Assembly (NCBI RefSeq): GCF_026191355.1
Contig: NZ_JAPHOQ010000009.1
Coordinates: forward strand, 160,226 to 224,225
Length of the DNA: 64,000 nt
Origin: Legionella sheltonii
Lineage (GTDB): Bacteria; Pseudomonadota; Gammaproteobacteria; Legionellales; Legionellaceae
Direction: 5' to 3'
Part shown: in pieces, positions 53,353 through 63,276 of the stretch
Layout of the letters: each line of letters opens with the position of its first letter
Position numbering within the stretch: position 1 is the stretch's first letter
Translations under genes and position numbers: made by a program
The notes under the pieces: generated by a model
The model's database searches: none
Told to the model about the DNA's origin: nothing
What the model saw: only the letters and a program-made list of their open reading frames with translations

Positions 53353-53742
53353 TTATTTTCTTAAGTAAGAGCCTTCCATATTGGATACTTCATCAAAAGA
53401 ATGCCCCTCTCTTTTCTTAATCTCATTTAAGCCCAAATAAATAAGATAGTTAAACAATGCAACATCACCACCATTACAATATTTTTTAATATCTTGATCT
53501 AATTCATCCAAAATATAAAATGCTTTTGTTGTATATTTCTGGTCCTTCCTGTTACATCTGCCTGTAAGATGGAATTTAGGCTCATTCTTCTTAACAGCGT
53601 TATTAACTGCCATCTCATCATGAACCACACTTACATCTTTTTCCTCATGAAGAGCATCAAGCTCTTCCCGTGCCTTACTTAATTTCTCCTTCAATGAAGA
53701 ACCGCCAAGAATGGAAGGGTGGCGCTTGTTATCATTTGCCAT
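53353..53742 (-). CDS. ParA partner (putative centromere-binding protein)
   Basis: 129 aa. Basic, partly helical, with a coiled segment (LKEKLSKAREELDALHEEKD) and a C-terminal part YTTKAFYILDELDQDIKKY then NYLIYLGLNEIKKREG that could form a ribbon-helix-helix-like dimer. Directly downstream of parA (2-bp gap). Such small non-ParB partners of plasmid ParA proteins bind centromere repeats and stimulate the ATPase. Identity is from position, not motif. Confidence 0.6.
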   Translation of the reverse strand: MANDNKRHPSILGGSSLKEKLSKAREELDALHEEKDVSVVHDEMAVNNAVKKNEPKFHLTGRCNRKDQKYTTKAFYILDELDQDIKKYCNGGDVALFNYLIYLGLNEIKKREGHSFDEVSNMEGSYLRK

Positions 53743-53744
53743 AT

Positions 53745-54404
53745 TTATACCCCAACCAATTGATTAGCATTCTTTTTAATTTGTGCACATAAGATAAGCT
53801 CCTCTGCAAGAGCCTTAAATTGAAGATGATTATCACATCCTGGCATGTACGAACCAACCCAAGAACCACGAGAAACAGCTCCAGTCATATTGACACTATT
53901 AGTTATTTTAGTTTCAAATGACTCTCCAGTTTCACTAAGATTTTTTAGTAAATCTTTTGTCATCATGGTGTTTTTAACTATCCTGCTAGCCAAAAACCTG
54001 TAAGGCTTCCCAACTAATAAAGCGCATTCCGCCGCACTTACCAAAGCATTAGTATCTAATGCAGATGGTGAGGAAGGAATAATACAATAATCAGCAAGAT
54101 ATGCAGCCTTTAATGCAGCCCCTTCAAAATTAGGTGGGGTATCCAATATAACAACATCGTAATTTTTTGTTAAATTTTCCACTTTGGGTTTTGGGTTACC
54201 ATCAAATAAAGGAATAACCAATTCCGTTAATTCAGAACCCAAATCTGCCCACATAATAGCATCTGGTTTTTCCTTATCCATATCGCATGTAACAGATGAA
54301 AACCCCATTTCCCTTAAAGCCATCATTATATTTATTGCTGTAGATGTCTTTGTTGCACCGCCTTTGCTTTGCAATATTGCAATTACTTTTCCAGCCATAT
54401 CCAT
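53745..54404 (-). CDS. parA: ParA-type partition ATPase
   Basis: 219 aa, the short ParA form without an N-terminal HTH. Deviant Walker A KGGATKTSTA, then VTCDMDKEKPDA and VVILDTPPNFEG (Walker B region). It drives segregation of the element together with the small downstream partner and AT-rich repeats. Its presence favours a plasmid or an element with a replicating stage. Confidence 0.9.
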   Translation of the reverse strand: MDMAGKVIAILQSKGGATKTSTAINIMMALREMGFSSVTCDMDKEKPDAIMWADLGSELTELVIPLFDGNPKPKVENLTKNYDVVILDTPPNFEGAALKAAYLADYCIIPSSPSALDTNALVSAAECALLVGKPYRFLASRIVKNTMMTKDLLKNLSETGESFETKITNSVNMTGAVSRGSWVGSYMPGCDNHLQFKALAEELILCAQIKKNANQLVGV

Positions 54405-54677
54405 ACCTTATTTTTTATTATATACACCTACATACTACACGAATAAATCAACATAAGTAAATATAATTTTATATTATATAATATAACTTAATACTACATG
54501 ACATTAAAAACCCACTCCAAAAAACATAACATGATGTTTTTATTGGAAAATTAATTTATAACATGATCTAATATAATATAACATCAAATAATTTGATCTA
54601 AGTATCCTTAAGTAATGATCGCATTTATGTAATATTTTTTGTTGATCGTAACGTTACATTAGGTTAATCTAATTTTT

Positions 54678-54878
54678 ATGAATCTAAGAGAATACATATA
54701 TCAATACCCGAAAGGCAAAAGAATGCTAGCAAGAAAAATAATTGCTAACGCATTAAATGTCTCAGAGTCGGCTATAAAAACGTGGGAACTTGGCATGAGA
54801 AAACCAAGGCCTAAGTATGCTGCTGCACTTGAATTAATAACAGAAGGAAAAGTATCTATACAAGAATTACTAGGATAA
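54678..54878 (+). CDS. Small Cro/YdaS-like HTH protein
   Basis: 66 aa. GKRMLARKIIANALNVSESAIKTWELGMRKPRP is a helix-turn-helix followed by an AALELITEGKVSIQELL helix. Likely a regulator of the divergent par operon or the downstream Rep-like gene. Confidence 0.72.
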   Translation: MNLREYIYQYPKGKRMLARKIIANALNVSESAIKTWELGMRKPRPKYAAALELITEGKVSIQELLG

Positions 54879-54885
54879 GAACAAC

Positions 54886-55022
54886 CAGTTATGGAGAGTT
54901 GGCCCTCCCCATAACTGAAAATCATTTAGCTTGGAACGAAGCTAAACACCAAAAATCATCAAGGAATAACTAGTTCCATCGAAATTTTTGGATCCATCCA
55001 CTGGTTATTTTAGCTTTGTTCC
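54886..55022 (+). promoter_or_regulatory. Structured leader upstream of the Rep-like gene
   Basis: Three stems: 54886-54917 (13-bp arms, one mismatch, CAGTTATGG...CCATAACTG), 54925-54946 (perfect TTTAGCTT-GGAACG-AAGCTAAA), and a long-range pairing of GGAACGAAGCTAA (54933) with TTAGCTTTGTTCC (55010). The last two are mutually exclusive, as in attenuation or copy-control leaders. The first may act as a terminator for the HTH gene. Confidence 0.5.
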
Positions 55023-55054
55023 CCAAAAAAAACAATAAGATAAGGATATTATCT

Positions 55055-56281
55055 ATGGGGAACCTTTGTTCAATTTTTCACCTGAGATTTAAAAGTCTCA
55101 TGAAAGTAATTCCATCTGCCCGAAAAGCGCAATTAGTAGATTACATACTGCTCGGCTGGCAAACCAGTACGTACACATTAAGAAACTCTGACCGTAAATG
55201 GTTCATGAAACCCTATGCCGAAATCGTAGAAGATACCGGCATTCCCAAAAGCACTTTAGAACGGTACATCAAAGAATTAGTTGAAGAGGGTTTTATTGAA
55301 CGACGTCAGGCGCTTTATAGCAGAACGAAAGAGCAGGGGGGCTTTGAAGTAAAAAAAGGCAATTACATTCACATTACCGATAAACTACTCGCACTGATTA
55401 AACCTTCCAAACCTGTTCCAGAGGCGCCACCGGCTGCTGCAACAGATATCCACAATGACTCAAAGGATCCTTATCAAGAAGACAATCAAGAACAGGATAA
55501 TAAAGAACCAGAATGCAAAGAAGTTGATATAAATGAGGGGATCGATCCCCTCAAAATGAGGGGATTATATATAAGAGATCTTTATCCTTCTTTTCTTATT
55601 AATAATATTATTTTTAAAAAATTAACCCGTTCTGTGGATAAAACAACACTTCAGCGGTTAACCCAACAATTCGATGCCATTCAAAATTTACTTTATTCAG
55701 AAATTAAAGAAGAAATCCCTGATGAAGTTAAAAAACTAATATTAGGAACTTTTTTTAATTTAACGTTTCAACACAAAAAACAGTTTTCATCACCAGCACA
55801 ATTAACAGCGGAATACATATTTGCACTATTGAACATCGAGTTTTATTTCCCTGATGTGACGTGTTTTAAACATCGAAACAACATTCTTGCCAAAATGATT
55901 CGTACCAATCAGTGGAAAACTCCTAAAGGATTTTATAAACACTTTTATCTTGGACAAGATTTTAAAGACCAACAAGAATTGCGTGAAAAACGATGGAAAA
56001 AACAAAAGAATAACGAAATGAATCCTAACCATGAACAAGTTGAAGAACAACAACAAGACGAGCAACTAATTCAACTAGAAGCTCAAATGCTTGAGAAAAG
56101 TACGCAGCTTGATGCACTCATGCAAAGTATTTATGAACAATCAAGTGAAGAAGTAATAAATACTATTCGAGAACGCATTCAAGACGTCAGGCGTGAATTA
56201 GAGCACCTATGGTATCAGCAGTCTCTCATTGAACAACAATGTCAACAGGAGCTGTTAAATGATCAAAAACAGTGCGCTTAA
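55055..56281 (+). CDS. Replication-initiator-like winged-helix protein
   Basis: 408 aa from the ATG at 55055 (a TTG at 55016 is an alternative). A winged-helix near the N-terminus (MKPYAEIVEDTGIPKSTLERYIKELVEEGFIERRQ) binds DNA. A charged linker, a second helical domain and a Gln/Glu-rich coiled C-terminus follow. The layout, next to parA and the DnaA-box region, suggests a plasmid replication protein, but no diagnostic Rep motif is visible. Confidence 0.6.
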   Translation: MGNLCSIFHLRFKSLMKVIPSARKAQLVDYILLGWQTSTYTLRNSDRKWFMKPYAEIVEDTGIPKSTLERYIKELVEEGFIERRQALYSRTKEQGGFEVKKGNYIHITDKLLALIKPSKPVPEAPPAAATDIHNDSKDPYQEDNQEQDNKEPECKEVDINEGIDPLKMRGLYIRDLYPSFLINNIIFKKLTRSVDKTTLQRLTQQFDAIQNLLYSEIKEEIPDEVKKLILGTFFNLTFQHKKQFSSPAQLTAEYIFALLNIEFYFPDVTCFKHRNNILAKMIRTNQWKTPKGFYKHFYLGQDFKDQQELREKRWKKQKNNEMNPNHEQVEEQQQDEQLIQLEAQMLEKSTQLDALMQSIYEQSSEEVINTIRERIQDVRRELEHLWYQQSLIEQQCQQELLNDQKQCA

Positions 56282-56314
56282 ACATAGCAGGTTATTAAAA
56301 ACTGGATGGACACT

Positions 56315-56378
56315 ATGCATCAACGCTTCATTAAGTTATCCACATTTTCTGAGGATAACCTTGTGGATTTGATGCATA
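56315..56378. other. Candidate replication origin element with DnaA box
   Basis: A consensus DnaA box TTATCCACA (56336-56344), with hairpin GTTATCC/GGATAAC (56335-56359), an inverted partial box (TTGTGGATTT), and outer arms ATGCATCAA / TTGATGCAT. Directly downstream of the Rep-like gene. An oriT-like site cannot be excluded. The rest of 56379-56613 shows no gene. Confidence 0.55.
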
Positions 56379-56613
56379 AAAGAATACGTGATGTAAGGAT
56401 TGATTAAAATATACTCTCTTTTAATGTGCATCGATGACTGATGGTCTATAGGTTTTAATACATTTTAGGGGTATTTGATTTTTGTATAAGAAAGCCACCA
56501 AAAAAAAAGAATGACTGAACATAATTTATTCGATAGAATGATCAAGATTTAACCGTTCGAAGGAAAAGCGCCCGGTTGATTGTTGTTTCAAACCAAATTA
56601 AGGAAACGTGGTA

Positions 56614-56736
56614 ATGAGTAACATTCTGAATATTAAAAATCAATTTTCCCCCTCAATGAGCAACCTTAAGACCTTATGTTCAGGGTTTTTATACGGTGCC
56701 TCAAAAACCAAAAATACACCTCAATCCAATACGTAA
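56614..56736 (+). CDS. Possible 40-aa peptide
   Basis: Begins MSNILNIKNQFSPSMSNLKT, with AAGGAAA upstream of the ATG. No recognised family. The downstream 56737-56870 holds no other gene. Confidence 0.35.
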   Translation: MSNILNIKNQFSPSMSNLKTLCSGFLYGASKTKNTPQSNT

Positions 56737-56870
56737 AAAAGGTACTGGTAATTAACTCAATAATTAAGAGGTTATCCGTTACCCTGCTGATTTTATGCTT
56801 GATCTGAAAATCAAGTGACACCATTTCGATTTAAAAAAAGTGGATGACCCATTCGTTGTAAGGAAGAATC

Positions 56871-58085
56871 ATGTCGTATCAAAAAGTGGAACTTGAGTTA
56901 GCTTCTGAACTCCATCAAGCAGAACACACGGAGCAAGACATTCTTGCTCAGAAAACAAAAAAAGATAAAGAACGTTTTGAAAAGATGGTAACGACTCAAA
57001 ATAAAATACAAAAAATCAAAGTAGATCTGAATCAATTGATTCAATCAATGAATAACAATCCTAGTTGGCTGTCTCGTGCTGCAAGTTTTTGGAATGAAAT
57101 TCCCTTGTGGCAAAAAATTACCGCAGGTGCAGTGCTCACCATACCTCTTTTGATGATTGGACTCATGGCAAATCTTGCAGCCCTTATTACGCTCAGTATT
57201 GTTACTGGAATTATTTATGCGGCAAGTCACATCCTTCTTGAAAATCATCAAAACCAAAACACCAACAACACCAAACATTTAAACGCAGGAATATCAAGTC
57301 TTGTTGACCTGCTGGATACGGTTATTTCAACTTTAGATCTCTTACGCGAACAACTAGCTCTTGAAATCGATGCATTCCAGAAAGAAAATTCGCGCCTAAC
57401 CCAAAATGTGGATCAATTTTGTGAGCAAATTAATACATTAAAATCAGAAATCAGTAAGCTTAATGACACCGAAAAGGCACTGCGTGCGACTCAGATTGAA
57501 CTCGAATTGATTGCCAAAACGCTTAAAGGCTCTATTGAGGAACAGTCTCAAATTTTAGAAAACACTCAAAAGGAATTAGAGCAGGTTGTTCTGGCATATA
57601 AAGACAATCAGAATCAGTTATCTGAAAAAATTAAAGAGCTTGATGAAGTTAAAGTAAAAATGAGTAAAGAGGTTGATCAGGCACAAACACTGTCCCTTGT
57701 TCTAAGAAGTACAGTAGAAGCCCTATCAAAAACGGTCATCGCAGATGAAGAGCAACGTACCTCATTTCAATTAAGACTCAATGAGTTCCTAACTAATAAA
57801 GAAAAGAGCTTTGATCAGGTAGCGGAGCGAATATGCGAAGCCGAACGCAAACTCTCTGTTGTTACAAAACAATTAGAAGAAAGTAATCAGAGATATCGCA
57901 AGCTTTTAGACCGGCAGGAACAGCAGATTATTCGTCTGGAACAAATTGATGTGGTTCAACCCGAAGAGGTGCAGGAATCGTTTGATGGTGTTAAGCCAAG
58001 CATTAATGGGTTTTATGCAATAAAAAATGAACCTTCATTTTTTTCTGCTCCTACCCATAGGACTCCGATGGTTGCTGTAGTATAA
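56871..58085 (+). CDS. Coiled-coil membrane protein of unknown function
   Basis: 404 aa. Helical N-terminus, two membrane helices (about 80-120, AVLTIPLLMIGLMANLAALI and SIVTGIIYAASHIL), then about 250 residues of heptad-rich coiled coil (e.g. LKSEISKLNDTEKALRATQ). No signal peptide. It could be a structural protein of the element or a coiled-coil effector of the Legionella type; neither is shown. GTAAGGAAGAATC precedes the ATG. Confidence 0.65.
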   Translation: MSYQKVELELASELHQAEHTEQDILAQKTKKDKERFEKMVTTQNKIQKIKVDLNQLIQSMNNNPSWLSRAASFWNEIPLWQKITAGAVLTIPLLMIGLMANLAALITLSIVTGIIYAASHILLENHQNQNTNNTKHLNAGISSLVDLLDTVISTLDLLREQLALEIDAFQKENSRLTQNVDQFCEQINTLKSEISKLNDTEKALRATQIELELIAKTLKGSIEEQSQILENTQKELEQVVLAYKDNQNQLSEKIKELDEVKVKMSKEVDQAQTLSLVLRSTVEALSKTVIADEEQRTSFQLRLNEFLTNKEKSFDQVAERICEAERKLSVVTKQLEESNQRYRKLLDRQEQQIIRLEQIDVVQPEEVQESFDGVKPSINGFYAIKNEPSFFSAPTHRTPMVAVV

Positions 58086-58132
58086 CCGGTGTTTTTTTTG
58101 CAATTATTTTGAACTAAAACGAGTAAATCAAT

Positions 58133-58348
58133 ATGGAAATAAGAACAGTAGCCTTTGAATCTGAGTTAATTATTACATTAGAGAACAATCAAAAGGTGGT
58201 GATTACCCCTTTTAAAACCCAGGAACCTGGACATTTTAAACTGGGAATTGATGCACCTAAACAGGTTACTGTGAACAGGCAGGAAATTTATTTAAGAAAA
58301 CAGGAACAGTTAAAGAAAAAGCAAGAGCAGACACCAACCGATCCCTAA
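58133..58348 (+). CDS. Small hypothetical protein after the coiled-coil gene
   Basis: 71 aa, beta-rich (TVAFESELIITLENNQKVV) with a Lys/Gln-rich tail. Unknown family. Follows the coiled-coil gene by 47 bp. Confidence 0.5.
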   Translation: MEIRTVAFESELIITLENNQKVVITPFKTQEPGHFKLGIDAPKQVTVNRQEIYLRKQEQLKKKQEQTPTDP

Positions 58349-58466
58349 TGGCTTTTGCTACGTGGGAATAAATTCATTAATTAACTGGCGAATATTTTTT
58401 AGTGTTATCTCATTTTGGATAAATAAATGAAACACTCCTGTTCGAGTGTATGAAATAATTTTTTAT

Positions 58467-60887
58467 TTATGGGGCTTTCCTTTGAAGCCAGCCATCAATG
58501 TAGGTGAGGGTTTCTTCAATAGTACTTACTGCCTGTATATAAAGTGCTTCAAATAAGTCACGTTGCCCTGTTTTCCAGTAGCGCTCAACATACTGACAGG
58601 CATATTTCATACGAATGGTTCCTACATAAACCGCTCCGCCTTTGATTTTGTGAGCTGTTTTTTCAACTAGAGGATAATCCTTCTCTTCAAATGCTTTTTT
58701 CATGTACCCTAAGTCTGATGGAAGTTCTTTAGTCATTAGGGTTAATAATTCTTTTAACATGTCTTGAGTTGTACCGTTTTTCAATGCTTCTTCACTATTT
58801 AAGATAGGGAACTGGTTTAGTTGAAACATCTCATCATCATTATCAGGCAAGTCGCGTCTTGCTTTGGGGGATTCAACCGTTGGTGTTTCATGTGGCTTGG
58901 GAATAAACGACTTGAGGATATCTGTAGCATGTGCCTGAGTTAGGGGTTTTGTTAATACCGCATCCATTCCAGCCTCAATGCAACGTTGTTTGCTTTCATC
59001 ACCACCGTGCGCGGTGAGTGCTATGATGGGAATATGTTTGGTTACACTGGTTTTTGAACGAATAAAGTGTGTGACTTCATAACCATCCATACCTTCACCT
59101 AAGCCAATGTCCATAAAGATTAAGTCATAATCGGTTTTATCATAAAGAGCCAGTGCGTCCACCCCACTGGATGCGACATCAACCTGACAATCCATTTTTG
59201 ATAAAAGTGCTTTGGCTACAGTTTGGGCAATAAAATTATCTTCTACCACTAATATTTTATGCTTGGCTTCGCATTCTAAATTATTTTGGGGCTTTGGTGC
59301 TGTTATATGATGGTGTAAGGGGAGCATGTAGGGTTTTTCCAGTTTTAGATCTTCATCTTGAGTGATGCCGGATGCATCATCTAAAAGTGCTGCTTGCATG
59401 GGAATAAGGCAGGTAAATACTGTTCCCTTGCGTGGTTCGCTGTCAACATAGATTTCACCGCCTAGCTCATCAATAAATTGTTTCACGACATAAAGCCCAA
59501 GTCCTGCACCTTTATATATGCCTTGATAAGAGGGGGTTAGCCTTTTGAATTGCAGATAAATTTCTTGCTGTTTCTCTTTAGGAATACCTATTCCAGAATC
59601 AGCAACTGTTATTTTAATTATTAATTCACGATGTTCTTTTTTTGCCAAAACCACGTTGATGCTTACATGTCCTGTATCTGTAAAGTTCAGTGCGTTTCCT
59701 ATTAATTCAAGAGCAATGCGGTGCAGTCTGATTTTATCGCCTATGACAAAGTGAGGCAGTGTTTTGTCTAAAGAAAGGGATAATGCCAATTTTTTTTGAT
59801 GTGCACGTGCCTGGTATAAAGCAACCACCTGTTCCAGGGTTTGCGCCAGATTGAATTTTCGTTTCAGCATGGGTATTTCACCAGAGCTTACTCTAACTGC
59901 TTCGAGTACTTCATCCATTAAATCAAGTAATGCATGGCTTGAGGCGATGAGGTTATCAGCGTATTCTTTGATTCGTGGTTCATTGGATTCAGATTTTAAC
60001 AGTTCAGAAAATCCAACGATGCCTGAAAGTGGAGTTCTGATGTCATGGCGCATATTAGCAAGAAATTCTGTTTTGGCATTATTTGCTGTTTCAGCTGCAT
60101 TTTTAGATTTTTTAAGTTCTTCTTCCATCATTTTTCGATCCGTGATATCAAAAGAGATCCCTAAAAGCCCTATCACCTGGTTGAGCTCATTATAAAGCGG
60201 GGATTTCTTCGAAATCACTATCCGACTATCCCCATTTTTTATAATTTCTTCTTCGACCTCGATGGTTTTTCCAAAAGACAATACTTGATTATCGACCTCC
60301 CAAAACTGATCTGCTTTGTTTTTGGTTGATAAGTCGTAGTCTGTTTTTCCTATGATCTCATCACAATGACTCAAGTTGAGATCTTGAGCTTGAGCAAGAT
60401 TGCACCCTAAATATCGGCCTTGATTGTCTTTCCAGTACACGTGTTCTGGAAGGTTAGTCAATATGTGTTTTAAAGCAATGTCATTGGGGGAATTTGGTTT
60501 GATAGGAATAGGGTGGTTCGGATCATCAATAACCAAAGATAAAATTCCCACCAATCGATTCTGTTCGGATAAGGGGATTTTGTAGTAGTTTATGACGATT
60601 AGTTGCTCACCTTGATAAACTGGCTCTTCAAAATGGAGAGCGGTTTTTGATTTCAAGATGCGTTGGTAGATGCCATCTAATGTATTCATCAAATTAGGAT
60701 GTTTTTGAACTAGGGGAAGGGTGGCATTAGTCTGGTTAACAATATCCTTTGGTTCTTTTAATCCCCAAAGTAGGGCTTGTGAATGGGTGCATGCGATGTA
60801 TTCACCTTCTTTATTCTGGAGGTAAGCATATCCAGGTATCAGAGGGAGAATATGCTCTAGTAATGACACCACTTGATTTATTTTCAT
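58467..60887 (-). CDS. Hybrid sensor histidine kinase (PAS-PAS-HK-REC-HPt)
   Basis: 806 aa, soluble. Two PAS domains (about 8-125 and 135-255), dimerisation/phosphoacceptor H281 (NMRHDIRTPLSGIVGF), an ATPase domain (N398 region ELIGNALNFTDTG, DSGIGIP, GAGLGL), a receiver with D593 (LIFMDIGLG) and a C-terminal HPt with H746 (TAHKIKGGAVYVG). It is a complete phosphorelay in one chain with no output domain, so it must pass phosphate to a separate regulator not seen here. No membrane helix: the signal is cytoplasmic, via PAS. Confidence 0.92.
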   Translation of the reverse strand: MKINQVVSLLEHILPLIPGYAYLQNKEGEYIACTHSQALLWGLKEPKDIVNQTNATLPLVQKHPNLMNTLDGIYQRILKSKTALHFEEPVYQGEQLIVINYYKIPLSEQNRLVGILSLVIDDPNHPIPIKPNSPNDIALKHILTNLPEHVYWKDNQGRYLGCNLAQAQDLNLSHCDEIIGKTDYDLSTKNKADQFWEVDNQVLSFGKTIEVEEEIIKNGDSRIVISKKSPLYNELNQVIGLLGISFDITDRKMMEEELKKSKNAAETANNAKTEFLANMRHDIRTPLSGIVGFSELLKSESNEPRIKEYADNLIASSHALLDLMDEVLEAVRVSSGEIPMLKRKFNLAQTLEQVVALYQARAHQKKLALSLSLDKTLPHFVIGDKIRLHRIALELIGNALNFTDTGHVSINVVLAKKEHRELIIKITVADSGIGIPKEKQQEIYLQFKRLTPSYQGIYKGAGLGLYVVKQFIDELGGEIYVDSEPRKGTVFTCLIPMQAALLDDASGITQDEDLKLEKPYMLPLHHHITAPKPQNNLECEAKHKILVVEDNFIAQTVAKALLSKMDCQVDVASSGVDALALYDKTDYDLIFMDIGLGEGMDGYEVTHFIRSKTSVTKHIPIIALTAHGGDESKQRCIEAGMDAVLTKPLTQAHATDILKSFIPKPHETPTVESPKARRDLPDNDDEMFQLNQFPILNSEEALKNGTTQDMLKELLTLMTKELPSDLGYMKKAFEEKDYPLVEKTAHKIKGGAVYVGTIRMKYACQYVERYWKTGQRDLFEALYIQAVSTIEETLTYIDGWLQRKAP

Positions 60888-60954
60888 CCAGTCAATCCAT
60901 CCTCTTAGTTAACCGTCTGCTAAACTAAGTATACTCCTTAAATAACCATACCCT

Positions 60955-62199
60955 TTACTGTATTTTTATCGTCTGGTGTGTATCTTTCTTTATGGTACTG
61001 CAATAAATATGCTGTAGCACAAATAATTTCGGATTGTCGCTGGTGCAGCCTAGAATATTTGCCTTAATTTTTAGATGCGCCAAATGATGAGCTCTTTTTT
61101 GAATAGTCGCTAATTGTTGGACGGATAACCGTGTTCGCTCTGAAATTAAGGTTTCATAATGGTTGTCTCTATAGGCACTCAGTGTTTTTCCAGAATATTG
61201 GGGATGTGCAGCATTATTAGATAGAATTACTTCCTTAATTCCTATAGAGAGTAATTGTTCCTGTATGTCTTTAAGTGCAGCGCTATGAGATTTACGTGAA
61301 CCGTACATGACCATGCAGGGTTCATCTTGAGCATTATACTGGTCTATTAATTCAAAATTGTGTGTGGTTTTTGAACCTTTTAAAAATAAGGGTATTCGTG
61401 TTCTTTGGGCTGGCGTGATGACATCGACCAAAAACAACATATTGGCGTTTTTCTCTATCATATGCAATACAATAATTTCGGTTACGCAATAACAGGGTAA
61501 GACCATACGTCCTTCATCTGCCTGGTGATGCACCAGGGGTAATATGGATTCCAACTCCTGGGATTCGGGCAGTTCTTTTACCAGGTTGAATATGAAATCG
61601 CAGGACAGTTCGGACAGTCTTTTTTGGTAAAAATGCCCTAGTTTTTTAGCGAAACTACGGGATAAGGAAAGTTCTTCTTCGATAGCTGCAAAATTAATTG
61701 CCATTGGGATATGGTTATCATCGACCACGTGATAATGACATAAAAAAAAGGAGCTAAACAAAAATAAGGCATCATCAGATAAAGGAATAAGACATTTTAA
61801 CTCTTTAAAAAAATCGATCAGGGTTATTGGATTGCGAATGAAATCAGATCGTTCGTTTTTATGCTGTTTCAGCGCCAGATGGAACTGTTTTGCCTGCATG
61901 GACAATATTTTTATTCCATCTAACACACGGGTTTTTAGTGTCAAAACCTGCTCTAAAAAATGATGTGATGAATAAGTAGCAAGATAATAGATCTTGTAGG
62001 CTCTGATTTGGCAAAGTGTTTCCCCTACCTGGGCATCAAATCGAGAAAGTTCATTTTTTTCAAAATAACAAAGTGCATGATGTAATTGGTGGAGTAGTGC
62101 ACTCATCAACTCGATGATGCTTATTTTCTGAGTAATGTCTTTGATGACAATGTAGGGATCATAAGGGAGTAAAGCCAGGTTTGTTTGATTTATTTCCAT
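60955..62199 (-). CDS. Hypothetical 414-aa protein
   Basis: 414 aa, helical, no membrane helix or signal peptide and no family I recognise. The C-terminal half has alternating strand-helix segments (MLFLVDVITPAQRTRIPL, EPCMVMYGSRKSH, KEVILSNNAAHP) suggestive of a Rossmann-like fold. Upstream of the hybrid kinase in the same direction with a 67-bp gap, so possibly its partner. Confidence 0.55.
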   Translation of the reverse strand: MEINQTNLALLPYDPYIVIKDITQKISIIELMSALLHQLHHALCYFEKNELSRFDAQVGETLCQIRAYKIYYLATYSSHHFLEQVLTLKTRVLDGIKILSMQAKQFHLALKQHKNERSDFIRNPITLIDFFKELKCLIPLSDDALFLFSSFFLCHYHVVDDNHIPMAINFAAIEEELSLSRSFAKKLGHFYQKRLSELSCDFIFNLVKELPESQELESILPLVHHQADEGRMVLPCYCVTEIIVLHMIEKNANMLFLVDVITPAQRTRIPLFLKGSKTTHNFELIDQYNAQDEPCMVMYGSRKSHSAALKDIQEQLLSIGIKEVILSNNAAHPQYSGKTLSAYRDNHYETLISERTRLSVQQLATIQKRAHHLAHLKIKANILGCTSDNPKLFVLQHIYCSTIKKDTHQTIKIQ

Positions 62200-62274
62200 A
62201 TCCAGTTCCGTAGAGTGACTTTAAGAGCGGGATATCATAACACATGGGTAAAATATAATCACTAAGTTTTTTAA

Positions 62275-62589
62275 TTAATCACCTGTTGTATTGGTTGTCG
62301 TTAAGGTTATTTCTTTTCTTATATAACGATAATAAATAATCAAGAGGGATACTGTGCCGCACGTGATAATACTTAAAAGATAACCACCAGCAAGGAGATA
62401 ATCGTCAACATAAAGACCGTGGAGTAGGGTAAATAACTGGATTACATTAAATCCTGCAAAAGTAATCAAGGAAATACCTTTGGTTGATTTAGTGCGAATG
62501 AGTGAGATGATTTGAGGGATGAATAATGCTGCATTAACAATTAAGCTGATTGAGAATCCATATTGTACGATATGTTCTGCTAATGACAT
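62275..62589 (-). CDS. SemiSWEET/PQ-loop membrane protein
   Basis: 104 aa, three helices with the PQ motif of the family (NAALFIPQIISLIRTKSTKGIS). Bacterial SemiSWEETs dimerise to move sugars or other small solutes. Substrate unknown. Confidence 0.82.
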   Translation of the reverse strand: MSLAEHIVQYGFSISLIVNAALFIPQIISLIRTKSTKGISLITFAGFNVIQLFTLLHGLYVDDYLLAGGYLLSIITCGTVSLLIIYYRYIRKEITLTTTNTTGD

Positions 62590-62814
62590 GATTATCCTTA
62601 ATAAGAGTGGCGTGTAATTATTATATTCTGTTTCTTGTCAAAAGGGATTTCAACTTTTGTGTATACAGATTACTACATCAGCAAATTAATGGATGAGGTC
62701 ATCATTTATGTCTGTTCTCGATAGGTTGTGGCATGTATGCATGTTTGGTACAGCACCTCTACACGTTGAACAGCAAGGCAATCCAGCGATGGTTTCGATT
62801 TAGTAAAATAAATT

Positions 62815-63276
62815 TTAAAAAATCAGCGGCATTTGATGAATATCATGAAATGGATATTGAACCTCTGGAGTTGGTCTTGATGGTGATCTAACCCGTTTCT
62901 TATGTGTTGTAGTCTTTCTTTTTTGTGCGGTCACTGGTTTTTCTGTAATACATGCCCATAGTACCATGGTTTGATATAGAAGATCCTCTGTGTCATAGGA
63001 TACAGGATGATAACCACGTTGATTTCGTTCTTTTGCCATGAGGCAAAAGTGTTCACAAGCATCAGAAAAGCATTCAAAAGCAATAATGCGGCTTTGTCCT
63101 GGTCTTGATTTGATCCGTCCATTGGATATGCAAAGCGTCCAGTCACCTAATAAATCCTGTTCCAGGCGAATGACGTAATAGCGTGTTGCCTTTTCAAAAC
63201 GGGCGGTATGAAAACACGCTTTTGTTTTAAAGTTAAGGTAAAGAACCCAGGGTAGGGTGGTGAACCAGGGATTCAT
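62815..63276 (-). CDS. Hypothetical protein following the recombinase
   Basis: 153 aa. Begins MNPWFTTLPWVLYLNFKT; a compact alpha/beta domain (YYVIRLEQDLLGDWTLCISNG, RIIAFECFSDACEHF) is followed by a basic tail (KRKTTTHKKRVRSPSRP). Its start overlaps the recombinase stop by one base. The domain resembles WGR-like compact folds only loosely. Unknown function. Confidence 0.5.
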   Translation of the reverse strand: MNPWFTTLPWVLYLNFKTKACFHTARFEKATRYYVIRLEQDLLGDWTLCISNGRIKSRPGQSRIIAFECFSDACEHFCLMAKERNQRGYHPVSYDTEDLLYQTMVLWACITEKPVTAQKRKTTTHKKRVRSPSRPTPEVQYPFHDIHQMPLIF

